Assembly: GCA_021464525.1 (NCBI GenBank)
Contig: JADRCO010001010.1
Span: 1 to 23,609 of the forward strand
Length of the DNA stretch: 23,609 bases
Direction: 5' to 3'
Source of the DNA: Rhizophagus sp. LPA8_4_AMF
Lineage: Eukaryota; Glomeromycota; Glomeromycetes; Glomerales; Glomeraceae
A program made the translations under genes and the position numbers. The notes under the pieces were generated by a model. The model worked only from the letters and a program-made list of their open reading frames with translations. It had not been told where the DNA came from and made no database searches. Below, piece by piece: positions 1 to 8,997 of this stretch. Numbering within the stretch: position 1 is the stretch's first letter; each line of letters opens with the position of its first letter.

Positions 1-118
1 ATACCGAACCAAATCTTTTGGAACGGAGGGTTCGTTATAACCAGTGGCGACTGTAATAAGATTATACTTTGTATTAACAATGGATAATAATTTTAACGCT
101 ACTGATAATAGATTTAAA
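1..118 (-). pseudogene. Possible edge exon, unrecognised, runs off left end
   Basis: The first ~56 bases are far richer in GC than what follows, which suggests coding sequence cut by the window edge. On the minus strand a frame is open from about 138 to 1; it includes the peptide ATGYNEPSVPKDLVRY, and an acceptor-like TTTAACAG ends at 119. On the plus strand another frame (3-56) reads ERRVRYNQWRL and ends in TAA TAA exactly where the GC-rich patch ends, so the strand is undecided. I recognise neither peptide. No start codon or matching donor in the right phase was found, so this may be a real terminal exon or a relic. Confidence 0.25.
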
Positions 119-139
119 CTGTTAAATTCAAATGGAAGT

Positions 140-300
140 TACTTAGTAATAATGGTTATTACATGATAAACGGTTCAGCTAAATACTGACCTTTGTCAAA
201 TCCCCAACAATATATCTCGTCGATACGATGCCCATTTCTTTTCCAATAATTCTGAAATCTTTACACTTGATACATTTGATTCAAAAATTATCATGATCAT
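140..300 (-). pseudogene. Coding-like relic with three overlapping open frames
   Basis: On the minus strand all three frames are open over much of this stretch. One starts at ATG 300 and contains KISELLEKKWASYRRDILLG before a TGA. A second contains GKEMGIVSTRYIVGDLTK and ends at a donor-like AAG|GTCAGT near 190. A third contains RIDEIYCWGFDKGQYLAEP and then stops. GC content is raised at 180-240. It could be an upstream exon of the edge fragment at 1-118, but the phases I tried do not join cleanly. No family recognised; low confidence. Confidence 0.2.
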
Positions 301-785
301 ACTTTTTCTTTCACCTCTCAAACGAAATTTTTGCATTTGATTATCTGATTTTCACAAAAATATTAATATTATCATAATTAATTATTCCTTATTTTTTTTC
401 CTTTTATTATCTTTTCTAAGATTTAGCAATAAAATATTATATTTGTTTAAATAAATATTGATTAAATCACATTTGGTGTTTATGAAAAAGATGCTCGTGT
501 CAAAATGTGAAAGTATCGTGGCAATGGGTATTATATTGTATTTCTTGACAATAGGTGTTTCTTTATGTCTAAAAAACTGAGAAGTTTTATTATTTAGATA
601 ATACCTAATATTTTCGGTTTAATGTTCATTTATTTAATTGTTCACAATATGATTCTTTATTATAAAAAATAATAAATTTTGACAATTCAATTTTCTACAT
701 TAAAAACACCAACCCAACGTACCTTAAAAAATGCCAAGAAAGTTGCGCATTGGTTCGGTCCATTAAATCGGTTACACCACGATTT
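301..785. other. AT-rich intergenic stretch
   Basis: Mostly A/T runs with no coding-like frame that I could support. A 61-codon plus-strand frame at 679-864 begins with TTG and runs into the inverted repeat that follows, so I treat it as chance. Confidence 0.4.
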
Positions 786-786
786 C

Positions 787-921
787 CCGACATACGATTT
801 CCCGACAGGACATTTTCCCGACAGATTTGGCCAGAGTTATACAGAGTTATGCACTAACACGTGAACAAACGGCCGGGGTTAGGCTGTCGGGAAAATGTCC
901 TGTCGGGAAGTTGTCCGACAT
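787..921. mobile_element. Inverted-repeat (MITE-like) element, CCCGACA repeats
   Basis: A perfect 26-bp inverted repeat pairs 799-824 with 884-909; with mismatches the arms extend to about 787 and 921. Each arm is made of repeats of TTTCCCGACA. The ~59-bp loop holds TTGGCCAGAGTTA, a 13-mer found again at 6129-6141, and ACAGAGTTA copies. The GC content is well above the flanks. The structure fits a short non-autonomous foldback element; no target-site duplication is clear and no transposase is present. Confidence 0.5.
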
Positions 922-1908
922 TGATTAAAATCAACCAAAGTCACGTGAATTTATTTGAAAGTTACGCAGGAAGCAAGAACTTTCCGTTTGTACTTGATTA
1001 AAAGATTAAATCCAAGTTGAGGTTTAAGGGTAAATTATAGATCGCAAATTATTAATTACTATACCTTTAAATGTCATATGCAAATCTCAAATCAAATCGT
1101 TGTTCAACGTGATCACTACATATCAATTGTCTATTTTTACTCTCTGGATGCGTTCTTTTAAAAGATCTTTGATCTCATCATTAACTAGTTTCGTGCCTCG
1201 TAAATTTTTTTGTGAAAATCAATATGTCACGATAGGGTACTGGCTTAATTTTGTAAAAATGTGAGGAGTATTAGGCCATTAAAAAAACGAATTCTGAATT
1301 AACAACATTATTAAGATCTTGACGACTTGTATGAAATCTCATATTACTGTAATTATTTAGCCATCACATGTGCTAAAAATTTACTTTATTAAACTTGATT
1401 GATATTAAATTAACATATTCTAATGCAAAAAAAAAATCAATTAATCAATTTATAAAATTATGAGACGGCCTACATATTATACCTTTATCATTAATTATTC
1501 TAATACTCTTTGAATTATAAATGAATTTCTTTTATTAATTCAATTTTGGAACAATTTCGGTTCTTCTTTTTTGAATAATTATACGTGTATTGGAAATCGG
1601 GAAATCAGAAAATTGAATTATCAATCAGACTCAAGCTTTTTTTTATACTTTTTTATACCTTTTTAATCTTTTTTATATAACTTATAAACAAAAACTATAT
1701 ATTATTTTACTAATTTAATTCTTTTATCTATCAACAGTTTAATTTATAATTTTTATTCTCAAATCATATGTGAAAGACTTGTAATAATCATCTAATGATG
1801 AATAAGAAAGACGAAATGCTATAATTTGAAATACTTTATAATCTTTTAGTAAAAAATCTTTTGATCTCTTATTTTTTTATGTTTGGAAAAGTCAATAATT
1901 TAACAGCT
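922..1908. other. AT-rich intergenic stretch
   Basis: Holds AT-rich sequence with short poly-A and poly-T runs. GAAAGTTACGCAGGAAGC at 957-974 loosely echoes GAAAGTTGCGCATTGG at 739-754, on the other side of the inverted repeat. I see no gene or RNA in it. Confidence 0.4.
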
Positions 1909-2745
1909 TCAGAATCCCGCAGATTCATAATATTGTTGTATATACCAAAAATTGTCATATTCTTTTAAATCATCGTCCTCACTCACATTCATATTAATAT
2001 CCATCCATATATATTCAGCATGATAATTCTAAGTTCATTAGACATTCTTATAAAAACAGGTTATCAAAGTGGTCAATTCATTGTTCAACATAAACATATA
2101 TAAATATAATATTTTCACATCTCAATACCAGATCTATGCTTTGATCATCAAATTTTCTTTTTGGCAAGAACAAGCATTGCCAGTAACTAGCACTAATGTA
2201 CCTGCTCTCTCAGTAAATAAGGAATGCATTGCATCATAGATGTGTGCTTACTTACTTCTCTTTAAATTTTCGTAGATAAAATTTCCACTTTACACCCATA
2301 TGATTAATACATTTTTCTGATTCAGATCTTTGTCAAAAAATACATAAATGTAAATCTTTCTTTTCAATTTTATTTAAATAATTTAACCTTAATTTTCTTT
2401 TATATCTATCAAATTTTAAATTTTACTATCCTTTTCATTTTTATTAATATTAAGATTCTTTTCAAGCCATTCAAAAGAATGTTCTCATCTATCAATTAAT
2501 TTATTCCATTCCCTAATAGGTTTCATATTTATTAAAAATCCCAAGATACTGTTATATAAATATAATAATTTAAAGATTTCATTGGTAATGGATATTCTTT
2601 TGATATATTAACACAATATTCTAATCCATTCTTTGTAGTTAAAATAATCTTACATGTAACTTGCCTAGGTACTGGTGCTCCTAATAATACAAGTGGTAAA
2701 AGTAATGTTTGATTTAATAATTTGATAATAATAATGCATTTTCAA
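1909..2745 (-). pseudogene. Decayed protein-coding gene, unrecognised family
   Basis: Four strongly coding-like minus-strand pieces lie in order but in different frames. Piece A (2741-2535) includes TLLLPLVLLGAPVPRQVTCK and KNGLEYCVNISKEYPLPMK and ends SWDF at a stop in a T run. Piece B overlaps it in another frame (about 2551-2416), reads KPIREWNKLIDR, hits TGA at 2487-2485, and continues HSFEWLEKNL. Piece C (2209-2081) reads SASYWQCLFLPKRKFDDQS. Piece D (2028-1909) reads VSEDDDLKEYDNFWYIQQYY and ends at TGA. A and B overlap, so an intron cannot join them; a frameshift is the simple explanation. I do not recognise the family. A competing plus-strand frame over 2055-2236 looks weaker. Confidence 0.45.
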
Positions 2746-2946
2746 GTGATTATAATAGCCACTATGAGTAAAATATGCTAAAAATTTTTTTCGGGGTTTA
2801 TATTAAAATTTATATTTTCTTTTACTTCAACATCTAAAAACTTTTTTTCGTTGATTGCGCAGGTTTATTATAGTTGTTAACTTTGGTGACATTCGGTGGA
2901 CATTGATTAATGATAGGATGATTCTGTCTTCACACCATATCACTAG

Positions 2947-3533
2947 TTTTATAATGGTCATAATGATATGATCTCCTATAGTCTATTGCATATGAGAGCT
3001 GGATTTGTTGATTGTTTCATTCAGCAGGCCTATTTGGAGTTTTAGTGGGATGATAATGATGATTTTCATGATGACGACGGGTGGAATCAGGAAGAGGAAG
3101 AAATAGTTGTAGAAGAGGAAGGAGATTAGAATTATCAATAAAGATATAGTCAAGGCTTGGACATCTTGCTACAAGAAAAAAGATCCTTTGCATAAGTATA
3201 ATATGAAACCAATAAAACCAAATTGACAAACACGAATAAAGGCTATAAAAAGTGAGTTGTATTAATATGACTAATTTTATTATGACTCACTTACCACCTA
3301 GTATCAATGGATAGTTTTACAATAACAATATTTACGGGAATTCCAAAAATATTTTTAATGGAATGCACAGAAAAGTCCTTTCCTTGGACGTTTCGTACAA
3401 GTTCTTGCATAATTTACTGAGAAGCATATTCTCTAACGTGATGCTCATATTATTCAGGTCATCTTGTAAAACCATGCAGGTCGTGAAGTGTTTTTTGAGT
3501 GGGCTTGAAGAAGCAGAAAGAAAAAAAAAATGA
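2947..3533 (+). pseudogene. Decayed coding region, unrecognised
   Basis: Three plus-strand pieces read as protein. The first (2947-3129) gives MRAGFVDCFIQQAYLEF, a TAG at 3043-3045, then a very acidic tail with DDNDDFHDDDG and EEEEIVVEEEGD. The second (3113-3226) gives NKDIVKAWTSCYKKKDPLH. The third is a 72-codon frame (3315-3530, TGA at 3531) with LSLDVSYKFLHNLLRSIF and CFLSGLEEAERKKK. Frame changes and one internal stop suggest a broken gene, though splicing of the second and third pieces is not excluded. It faces away from the relic at 1909-2745. A minus-strand frame at 3017-3229 is judged to be a shadow of the acidic tail. No family assigned. Confidence 0.35.
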
Positions 3534-3580
3534 CAAGTTAGTATTTGGTATTATCAGCAAATATAACGTGAGAATAAAGT

Positions 3581-3791
3581 TTATTTACCTTCTTTAATTT
3601 TATTATTCAACTCTAATAATAGTCCAACAAGAATTTTCAAAGGTAGAATTACAAGCATTTTATACTTATGATTATAGAACTATCAATATTCAATATTTTC
3701 TTAAGTTCTTTCTATTTAGTTCTCTTTAAAAATGTTTGACGTTATCTTGAGTCCATTTAGTAATTTCTTCAACTCCTAGTAAATTAGTCAT
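3581..3791 (-). pseudogene. Decayed SAM-like domain fragment
   Basis: ATG at 3791 opens a frame reading MTNLLGVEEITKWTQDNVKH and F, then TAA at 3728-3726. One base of slip in the T run gives FLKR and later KELKKILNIDSSIII. The last stretch, in another frame, reads LLLELNNKIKEGK and stops at 3583-3581. The pattern 'I..W....V..FL', then 'I.......I', then a final helix, is the N-terminal SAM-like layout that I recall as common in Rhizophagus proteins. The middle of the domain is damaged by at least two frame changes and the downstream partner domain is missing. A GGTAAAT at the end could be an old splice donor. Confidence 0.45.
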
Positions 3792-3827
3792 TTACACACT
3801 TATAAAAGTATAAAAAGTATAAACAGC

Positions 3828-3855
3828 AAAAAAAAAAAAATTTTTTTTTTTTTTT
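3828..3855. repeat. A13T15 self-complementary homopolymer junction
   Basis: Thirteen A are followed directly by fifteen T, a perfect self-complementary tract. It may be a nucleosome-poor spot or the scar of a poly-A insertion; nothing more can be said from sequence. Confidence 0.8.
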
Positions 3856-4365
3856 CGTTATACATATTTATCATCACACAGATTGATCATAGATCACGGA
3901 TACAGTATTATCCATTTAGATAGGATATGAATGATGTAGTTCTGACGATAAATATACAGATAGTGATAAAAATTTAGTCATTAATAGAAAAAAAAAAATA
4001 AAATGGATCTAAACCACATAATAGGAAATGTCAGCAGGACATTTTACTGTTTCTATTTTTACAAAATTCTCATTTTTACCAATAGAATGTTTCGTTAACA
4101 GTTAAAGGATTTTTAGACGAAAATATATAAAAATTATAAAATGATTATTGCAAGAAAGAACAATTAATTATTATATATTAATACAAAATTTTTTGTATAA
4201 ATAACTTTTTTTTGTAATAAAAGAGAAAGAAATTTTTTATTTGATTTTATAAGGGAAATTGCAAATATTATTTACTTAAAATGCTATTAAAGTAATATCC
4301 CATTTTTTAATATCAAAAAGAGTAAAGGTGTGTATGTAGAGTATTTGTTAAATATATTAATTGTC
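3856..4365. other. AT-rich intergenic stretch
   Basis: No supported gene. Contains AT-rich sequence with A and T runs between the SAM-like relic and the next GC-richer patch. Confidence 0.4.
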
Positions 4366-4430
4366 CAGAGCGAAGTGAAGGACAAAATTCGTCTGACACG
4401 AGACTACGCACAACACAAAAGTTGTGGAAT
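4366..4430. repeat. GC-richer patch with two small hairpins
   Basis: The patch contains GAGCGAAGTGAAGGAC, GTCT-gacacg-AGAC and CACAAC-acaaaa-GTTGTG (4409-4426). Its composition differs sharply from the flanks and it lies next to the foldback element at 4446, so it is probably part of an old repeat. No coding frame. Confidence 0.3.
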
Positions 4431-4445
4431 ATTTAAATAGCACTT

Positions 4446-4544
4446 CCCTATAAAAAATTTTTCAGAAAAATGATCACGTGTATGAGTTTCTTCGGAATAA
4501 AAACTAGAAAAATGATCATTTATCGAGAATTTTTTTTTATAAGG
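4446..4544. mobile_element. Short foldback element with CCCTATAAAAAA ends
   Basis: The left end reads CCCTATAAAAAATTTTTC and the right end, reverse-complemented, CCTTATAAAAAAAAATTCTC. Inside each end, AAAAATGATCA appears in inverted orientation. The 99-bp unit therefore folds on itself. Its ends resemble those of the 287-bp palindrome at 13368-13654 and, less closely, the element at 6230-6380. A target duplication is not certain. Confidence 0.4.
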
Positions 4545-4809
4545 CTTCAGACTTTTTCTGAGATGGGATATACATTATATTTTTTCTCTGAGGTAGACGA
4601 GCAATAATGTTTAAATCTGAAAAAATAGACAGATATTTCAGTAAATATATTACAGTACGAATAGAATAGCTAGCACTTATTTTATGACTCAATAAAATTT
4701 CAAATCTATAGTGATGACAATATATTATATAATAAAGATGTTTATATTTTTTTGTACAAATCCAATTAGCAACTAGAATTCACATGTCAAATTTTGATGA
4801 GACCTATAA

Positions 4810-5705
4810 TAGTGAAATAGGGAAACAGAAATTTTTTCTGCGTCATAAATAAGTACTGTATATGTCCTCTTTATTTGTACGAACATCTAGAGAGTCAGAG
4901 TTTGGCGAAATAAAAGATGTGAAGAATGAAAGATACTGCGGTTAAAGACTAGCTAATCTATGTAGGCTATTTCTATGTTTAAGAGGAAATCCGTTATCCG
5001 TGTGTATAATAATTGGAATCTGAAGAATATGAACTTGTGCGTAGAGACTGATAATATTGAAACGTCCTGTATCAGAAATTTGCCTTTACCATATTGTAAT
5101 CTAGTTGCTTTATCAAATAATTGAGCTAGAGAATGGAACTGTAGAGGAATTTCGGTAAGCCCGGCTGAAATCTCTTATGGTTAACGAAGTTGAAGATACC
5201 GAATACCGATACCTCTAGTATCAACCTCTCCTGAAGGTAACTGATCACAAATCTTTTTTTCTCACTTTCTTTAACTAATCTTGCTGTTAACCCTTTTCTT
5301 ATATATCTCGTCCAAGAAATCGTCTGTTTTCTTATCTTCTAATAACTCGGGGTTGGCATTATCACTAGGTGCGTTACCAGAGGTAACTGCTCGTCCGACT
5401 CATATGGGTTGATTTCAATCACTGACTAAATAAATGGTGAACAAAAAATTAGCTGAAATGTATTTTTTATATAAAATTTTTTAAATTTTTTAACATCTCC
5501 GATTGAAGGAAGGTTTTCTGTTCAATTTCGTTGATAATTTTCAGTTGCTATCTCAGCTTTAAGCTCAGCATACATTCTCGGATTCGCTCTCTAGTTCCGC
5601 GATTATGGCCAATCTTGAGTGAATAATCTGCTATATGTTTCTCCAACTCGCCAGTTCTGACCTTAAGCTCCCGTCTCAACTCCATCTTCTCAGCTTAAGC
5701 TTAGT
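4810..5705 (-). pseudogene. Decayed coiled-coil multicopy-family gene
   Basis: Read on the minus strand from 5705 downward, the first part is a charged coiled coil (MELRRELKVRTGELEKHIAD, then ELESESENV and AELKAEIATEN in shifted frames). Next, at 5387-5274, comes VTSGNAPSDNANPELLEDKK followed by TDDFLDEIYKKRVNSKIS, then TAA, RK, TGA, EKK. Near 5160-5070 it reads EISAGLTEIPLQFHSLAQLF and DKATRLQYGK. A last open piece (about 5075-4930) reads IIIHTDNGFPLKHRNSLHRL. The order coiled coil, LEDK..FLD..YKK.V, then LAQLFDKA matches a hypothetical protein family that I recall as multicopy in Rhizophagus; its function is unknown. At least three frame breaks and several stops show it is dead. Confidence 0.5.
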
Positions 5706-6126
5706 GTATCTATTTGCTAAATTAAAGTTCAGTTTTAAACCCACGGCTCCTTTATAAATTAACTTACACATTTTGAATATTGAAGTGAGCCGTGAGCTAC
5801 TAATAAATAATTAGGTAAATATATTTTCTCTTATTTTTTTATTAAAAATGGCTAAAGTATAGTTAACTGCACAAACCCTTGATACGATGACCCTTCTTTT
5901 TTGCATAATATATCAACAACTGTAACTTCATAATTTTTCTGCACACCCGAGCGAATCAACGTTATTGATTTATATGATTACAACTTTTATTTTAAATATA
6001 ATTATTTTTCGGTATTCTGATTATATGGACCAGATTTATGAAGAAACCAGATTTTTTTTTAGATTTCGAATTGGATTCCCAAAATCAAATGATAAAATTA
6101 TCCGATTTACAAAAAATAAATTCGAA
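5706..6126. other. Intergenic stretch with degenerate repeat sequence
   Basis: CACGGCTC (5741-5748) and GAGCCGTG (5788-5795) form a small inverted pair. The stretch at 6025-6115, with ACCAGATTT, GGATTCCCAAAATC and ATCCGATTT, looks like worn repeat DNA rather than a gene. No coding frame supported. Confidence 0.3.
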
Positions 6127-6165
6127 CTTGGCCAGAGTTAGGCACTTATAGCCAACTAGAGTTAA
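6127..6165. repeat. Repeat motif shared with the 787-921 element
   Basis: TTGGCCAGAGTTA at 6129-6141 is identical to the motif in the loop of the inverted-repeat element near 827-839. It is followed by an AACTAGAGTT echo. This suggests a shared repeat family. Confidence 0.4.
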
Positions 6166-6229
6166 AAAAGTATAATTTTTTTTTTTTTTTCAAAAAAAAA
6201 TAATAATAAATAATTAAAAATACAGTTAT

Positions 6230-6380
6230 CCCTATCCGTTATTTCTGTAAAAACTCCGTAAAAATGAGCCTTTCACGGAAAATGTAAATAATTCGATAAA
6301 TTCCGTGATATAAAGTTATTTATTTCGGAAATATGAGCCTTTTACGGAAAAAAGATGGAATAAAAAAAACGGAAATAGGG
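6230..6380. mobile_element. MITE-like element with CCCTAT ends
   Basis: The left end is CCCTATCCGTTATTTC and the right end, reverse-complemented, CCCTATTTCCGTTTTT. Three bases, TAT, flank both sides (6227-6229 and 6381-6383) and could be a target duplication. Inside, ATGAGCCTTTCACGGAAAA and ATGAGCCTTTTACGGAAAA form a direct repeat about 67 bp apart. At 151 bp and without a coding frame it fits a non-autonomous element. Confidence 0.45.
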
Positions 6381-6527
6381 TATAAATCCTCCAAGAAACA
6401 TATATTTAGAATATACTATATAATAAAATAATCGTATTTTGATAATAAATAAAAATATATATATACCGATATACATACAGTACATAAATTATATAATAAT
6501 GTGATTATTGCACGAAGAAAAAAAAAG

Positions 6528-6734
6528 TTATTTATGTTGTTGTTGTTGTTGGTACGGTACATTATGCCCTATATATATGCTATAACGAGTAAAAAAATAA
6601 AATACAATGTCATTTGTGTCAGGCGTTATTCGCGCATACCGCAAACGTTGAAAAATATAATTATAAGTGGTACCATTGATAGTAACGGTACCCATAACGT
6701 TGTTTGATTTATATTCGAAATTAGAATTTGCCAT
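6528..6734 (-). CDS. Small hypothetical protein, 68 residues
   Basis: ATG at 6734 opens a 68-codon frame ending at TAA. The coding stretch is clearly richer in GC than its surroundings and starts MANSNFEYKSNNVMGTVTIN, continues GTTYNYIFQRLRYARITPDT, and ends in a glutamine run coded by (CAA)n. The N-terminal half looks like two short beta strands (VMGTVTI, TTYNYIF), but I recognise no domain. An opposite-strand frame of the same length (6501-6707) overlaps almost fully and is rated less likely because it is dominated by KKK and LLLLL runs. TTGCG|GTATGCG could be a splice donor, so the true product may be longer than this frame. A short real gene or a truncated exon are both possible. Confidence 0.35.
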   Translation of the reverse strand: MANSNFEYKSNNVMGTVTINGTTYNYIFQRLRYARITPDTNDIVFYFFTRYSIYIGHNVPYQQQQQHK

Positions 6735-7300
6735 CGTTGAAAAATTTTATTTTAGATAAATATTTAGAAAAGAGATGGTTTTTAAATCAAACGATTATTA
6801 TTTTGAAATTATTGTTGTTTGAGATGAGAAAAAAAAGTGATTTATCGAATAAAATTATCGTTGATTATATTTTTTGAAATTATCGTTTATATTGCAAAAT
6901 GAGAAAAAAAAAAGAGGGGACTACCGGATAAAATTTATCCACCAATTTTTAATCTAACCAAAAGCTTATTTTGAATATTTGTAATATGTGTTTTTGAAGT
7001 TTAACCAATAAATTATCATTTATTCGTTTACCGTGCATAATAAATGAAAAGTTATTGATATATTAATTGATAGTAGATATTACCATATATATAACCATGT
7101 ACTGTATACCCAATCATTATATCCAAATACGTATAATCTATTGAATTCCGATCATATATATCATGGCATCATACAGTATAACCATGAAAATTCCTTTTTT
7201 TTTTTTTTAAAACAAAAAAAGTATTAAATAAGAATTTTGAAAGTCATTGAATAGGTTTCATTTATATTAAAATGTTTAGTCTAATGAAAAAAGAATGTTC
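6735..7300. other. AT-rich intergenic stretch
   Basis: No supported gene. The part at 7060-7190 has several TACTGTA/TACAGTA words and CATATATAT runs. Confidence 0.35.
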
Positions 7301-8410
7301 TCCAAAATTCTGAGATTTTGAGACAGAAAAACAGAATAATTCGTAAAACCTATTTATTCATTTTAAGATATTCGGTATAGATTAAAATTGATAATTTCAA
7401 ATTATCTATTATCATAAAATGAACAGTCCCATGATATGAAAAAAAATTTTCCCAAAGAATGTATTGAATGCATACAGCATGATCAATCTCATGAGTCTGT
7501 AACCAATTATATTAAAATGATTTAATTAAAGTTCGGGATTCTTAAAAATGAATATATTGATATAGCATAGATTAAATGATCATTTGAACAGTCTCATGAT
7601 TCATGATAACAAAAAAATTTCCAAATGGATGTGTTGAATGCGCGCAGCTAATTATATCGTATAAACAGGTTCATAAACATATTTTTACTTTATTTAAATA
7701 TTTTTAAGGTACTCAAAAACAAATTTTTAAAGTTCATTCAATTATATTAAAATTATTAAAATTTGATTGTTGAAAAATATAGTTATTTTGAGACGGCATA
7801 TACTGTATCATATTCTTTAAAAATATTCGGTCAGTAACTTTAATTAATATTATCGCCGTTTTCAAAATGGTTGATGCAGTTATGTTTGAATAAAAAAAAA
7901 AGAAAACCGAATACCGGACGAATACCGGATAAATACCGGACAAAATATGGATGATAACCGGACGAATATTGGTATTCGAATATTCAATCACAAATAAACT
8001 GCCTCAACCATTTTGAAAACGGCTGTAATTTAAAGTTCCAGATTCTTTAACAATGAATTGTATTAAATATAGTAAGACGGAAACCATATTCCGTGAGCGT
8101 ATTTAGATTTAAGATATTCGTCATACTTGGATTAAAATTTTTTTCCTCAAAGAATGTATTGAATGCACGCAACAATCTAATTTGTTTGAGACGGAAAAAA
8201 GGATTCCATAAATATATTTTTATTTTATTAAGATATTACAAAACCGATTAAAAGATCAATTCAATCGTACTATTTCAATTTAAACTAAAATGATAACTTT
8301 CTCCTATTGGTTTGAGACCGTAAAACATATAATTTCAAATGAGAATTTTTCCCCAAATCATTATTTAAATGGAAAAGAGATTCCGTAACATGTTTTTATA
8401 ATATCGATAA
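7301..8410. repeat. Field of decayed dispersed repeats
   Basis: The motif 'AAATTTT..CCAAA.AATGTATTGAATGCACGCAGC' recurs in degenerate form at about 7444-7482, 7613-7652 and 8137-8175. Words around TTTGAGACGG, TTCCGTAA and TTAAGATATTCG recur at 7315-7380, 7790-7835, 8076-8130 and 8195-8240. The order is only partly kept, so these look like worn copies of one repeat unit interrupted by the element at 7853-8025. Confidence 0.4.
7853..8025. mobile_element. MITE with 26-bp terminal inverted repeats and TA flanks
   Basis: The two ends match as inverted repeats: 19 identical bases CCGTTTTCAAAATGGTTGA, one mismatch, then GCAGTT. TA flanks both sides (7851-7852 and 8026-8027), as in Tc1/mariner-type insertions. 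The 173-bp element has no transposase. Its middle (7908-7975) is a run of 11-12-mer units of the type GAATACCGGAC, some decayed. An 85-codon minus-strand frame crosses it but only reads the repeats, so it is not called as a gene. Confidence 0.6.
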
Positions 8411-8485
8411 ATGAATGAACTGGTTTAAGTTTTCTGGAACATATTTTTATACTAATATTTAAAATAATTTTTGAAAAAAAAAACT

Positions 8486-8990
8486 TGAATCGATCAAGTT
8501 TTTTTTATCATTTATTAAGTATTTAATAAATGTATTATTTTTTAATCGTTAGCGTGATGCAAAACATTTAACCTTGATGACCAAATGACCAAAAGATAAA
8601 ACAAATAATTTTATTTAGGGTACGCCAACATTTTGGGATACATATATATATATGTACATATTTCAGAACAAAGGAATTAAAATAAACGATTTGTGAATTG
8701 TGATACTTGGAATTTTAATTATTTCATGTTGAACCGGTAATGAACATTTTTCTTTGTGTTTTTTACATTAATTGAGTCATCATATTCGGGATGCCATTAA
8801 ATAATACTTTTTTTATGATTTAAATGATTTATACAATCCACGAATGATTTGTGGTTATTTATTGAAAAGATATCATAATGATCATCAAAATTAGCATAGG
8901 GAACCCATAATGTTCATAATGCTGGTAAAGTGCTAGACAAATTAAGTATTTAAGTGGTAGAATCACGTGGATTGATGCTGATCTTTCGAA
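8486..8990. repeat. Segmental duplication, copy 1
   Basis: This ~505-bp stretch is repeated, in the same orientation, at 9203-9696. Shared anchors in order are CGATCAAGTTTTTTT, ATTTTTTAATCGTTAGCG, TGATGCAAAACATTTAACC, TTTTATTTAGGG(G)TACG, ACGATTTGTGA, TTCATAATGCTGGTAAAGTG and GAATCACGTGGATTG. Small indels throughout show that the copies have drifted. No gene is visible in either copy. Confidence 0.75.
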
Positions 8991-8997
8991 AAAAAAC

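Noticed and set aside
679-864. 61-codon plus-strand frame
   Set aside because: Starts with TTG, crosses the inverted repeat at 787-921, and has no domain features.
3017-3229. 70-codon minus-strand frame ending in HHENHHYHPTKTPNRPAE
   Set aside because: It is the antisense of the acidic plus-strand piece; the His/Pro/Thr pattern is the mirror of GAT/GAA codons.
6501-6707. 68-codon plus-strand frame
   Set aside because: Overlaps the minus-strand candidate almost fully and consists largely of KKK, LLLLL and Y/I runs.
7734-7991. 85-codon minus-strand frame
   Set aside because: Reads through the MITE and its 12-mer tandem repeats; no domain features.
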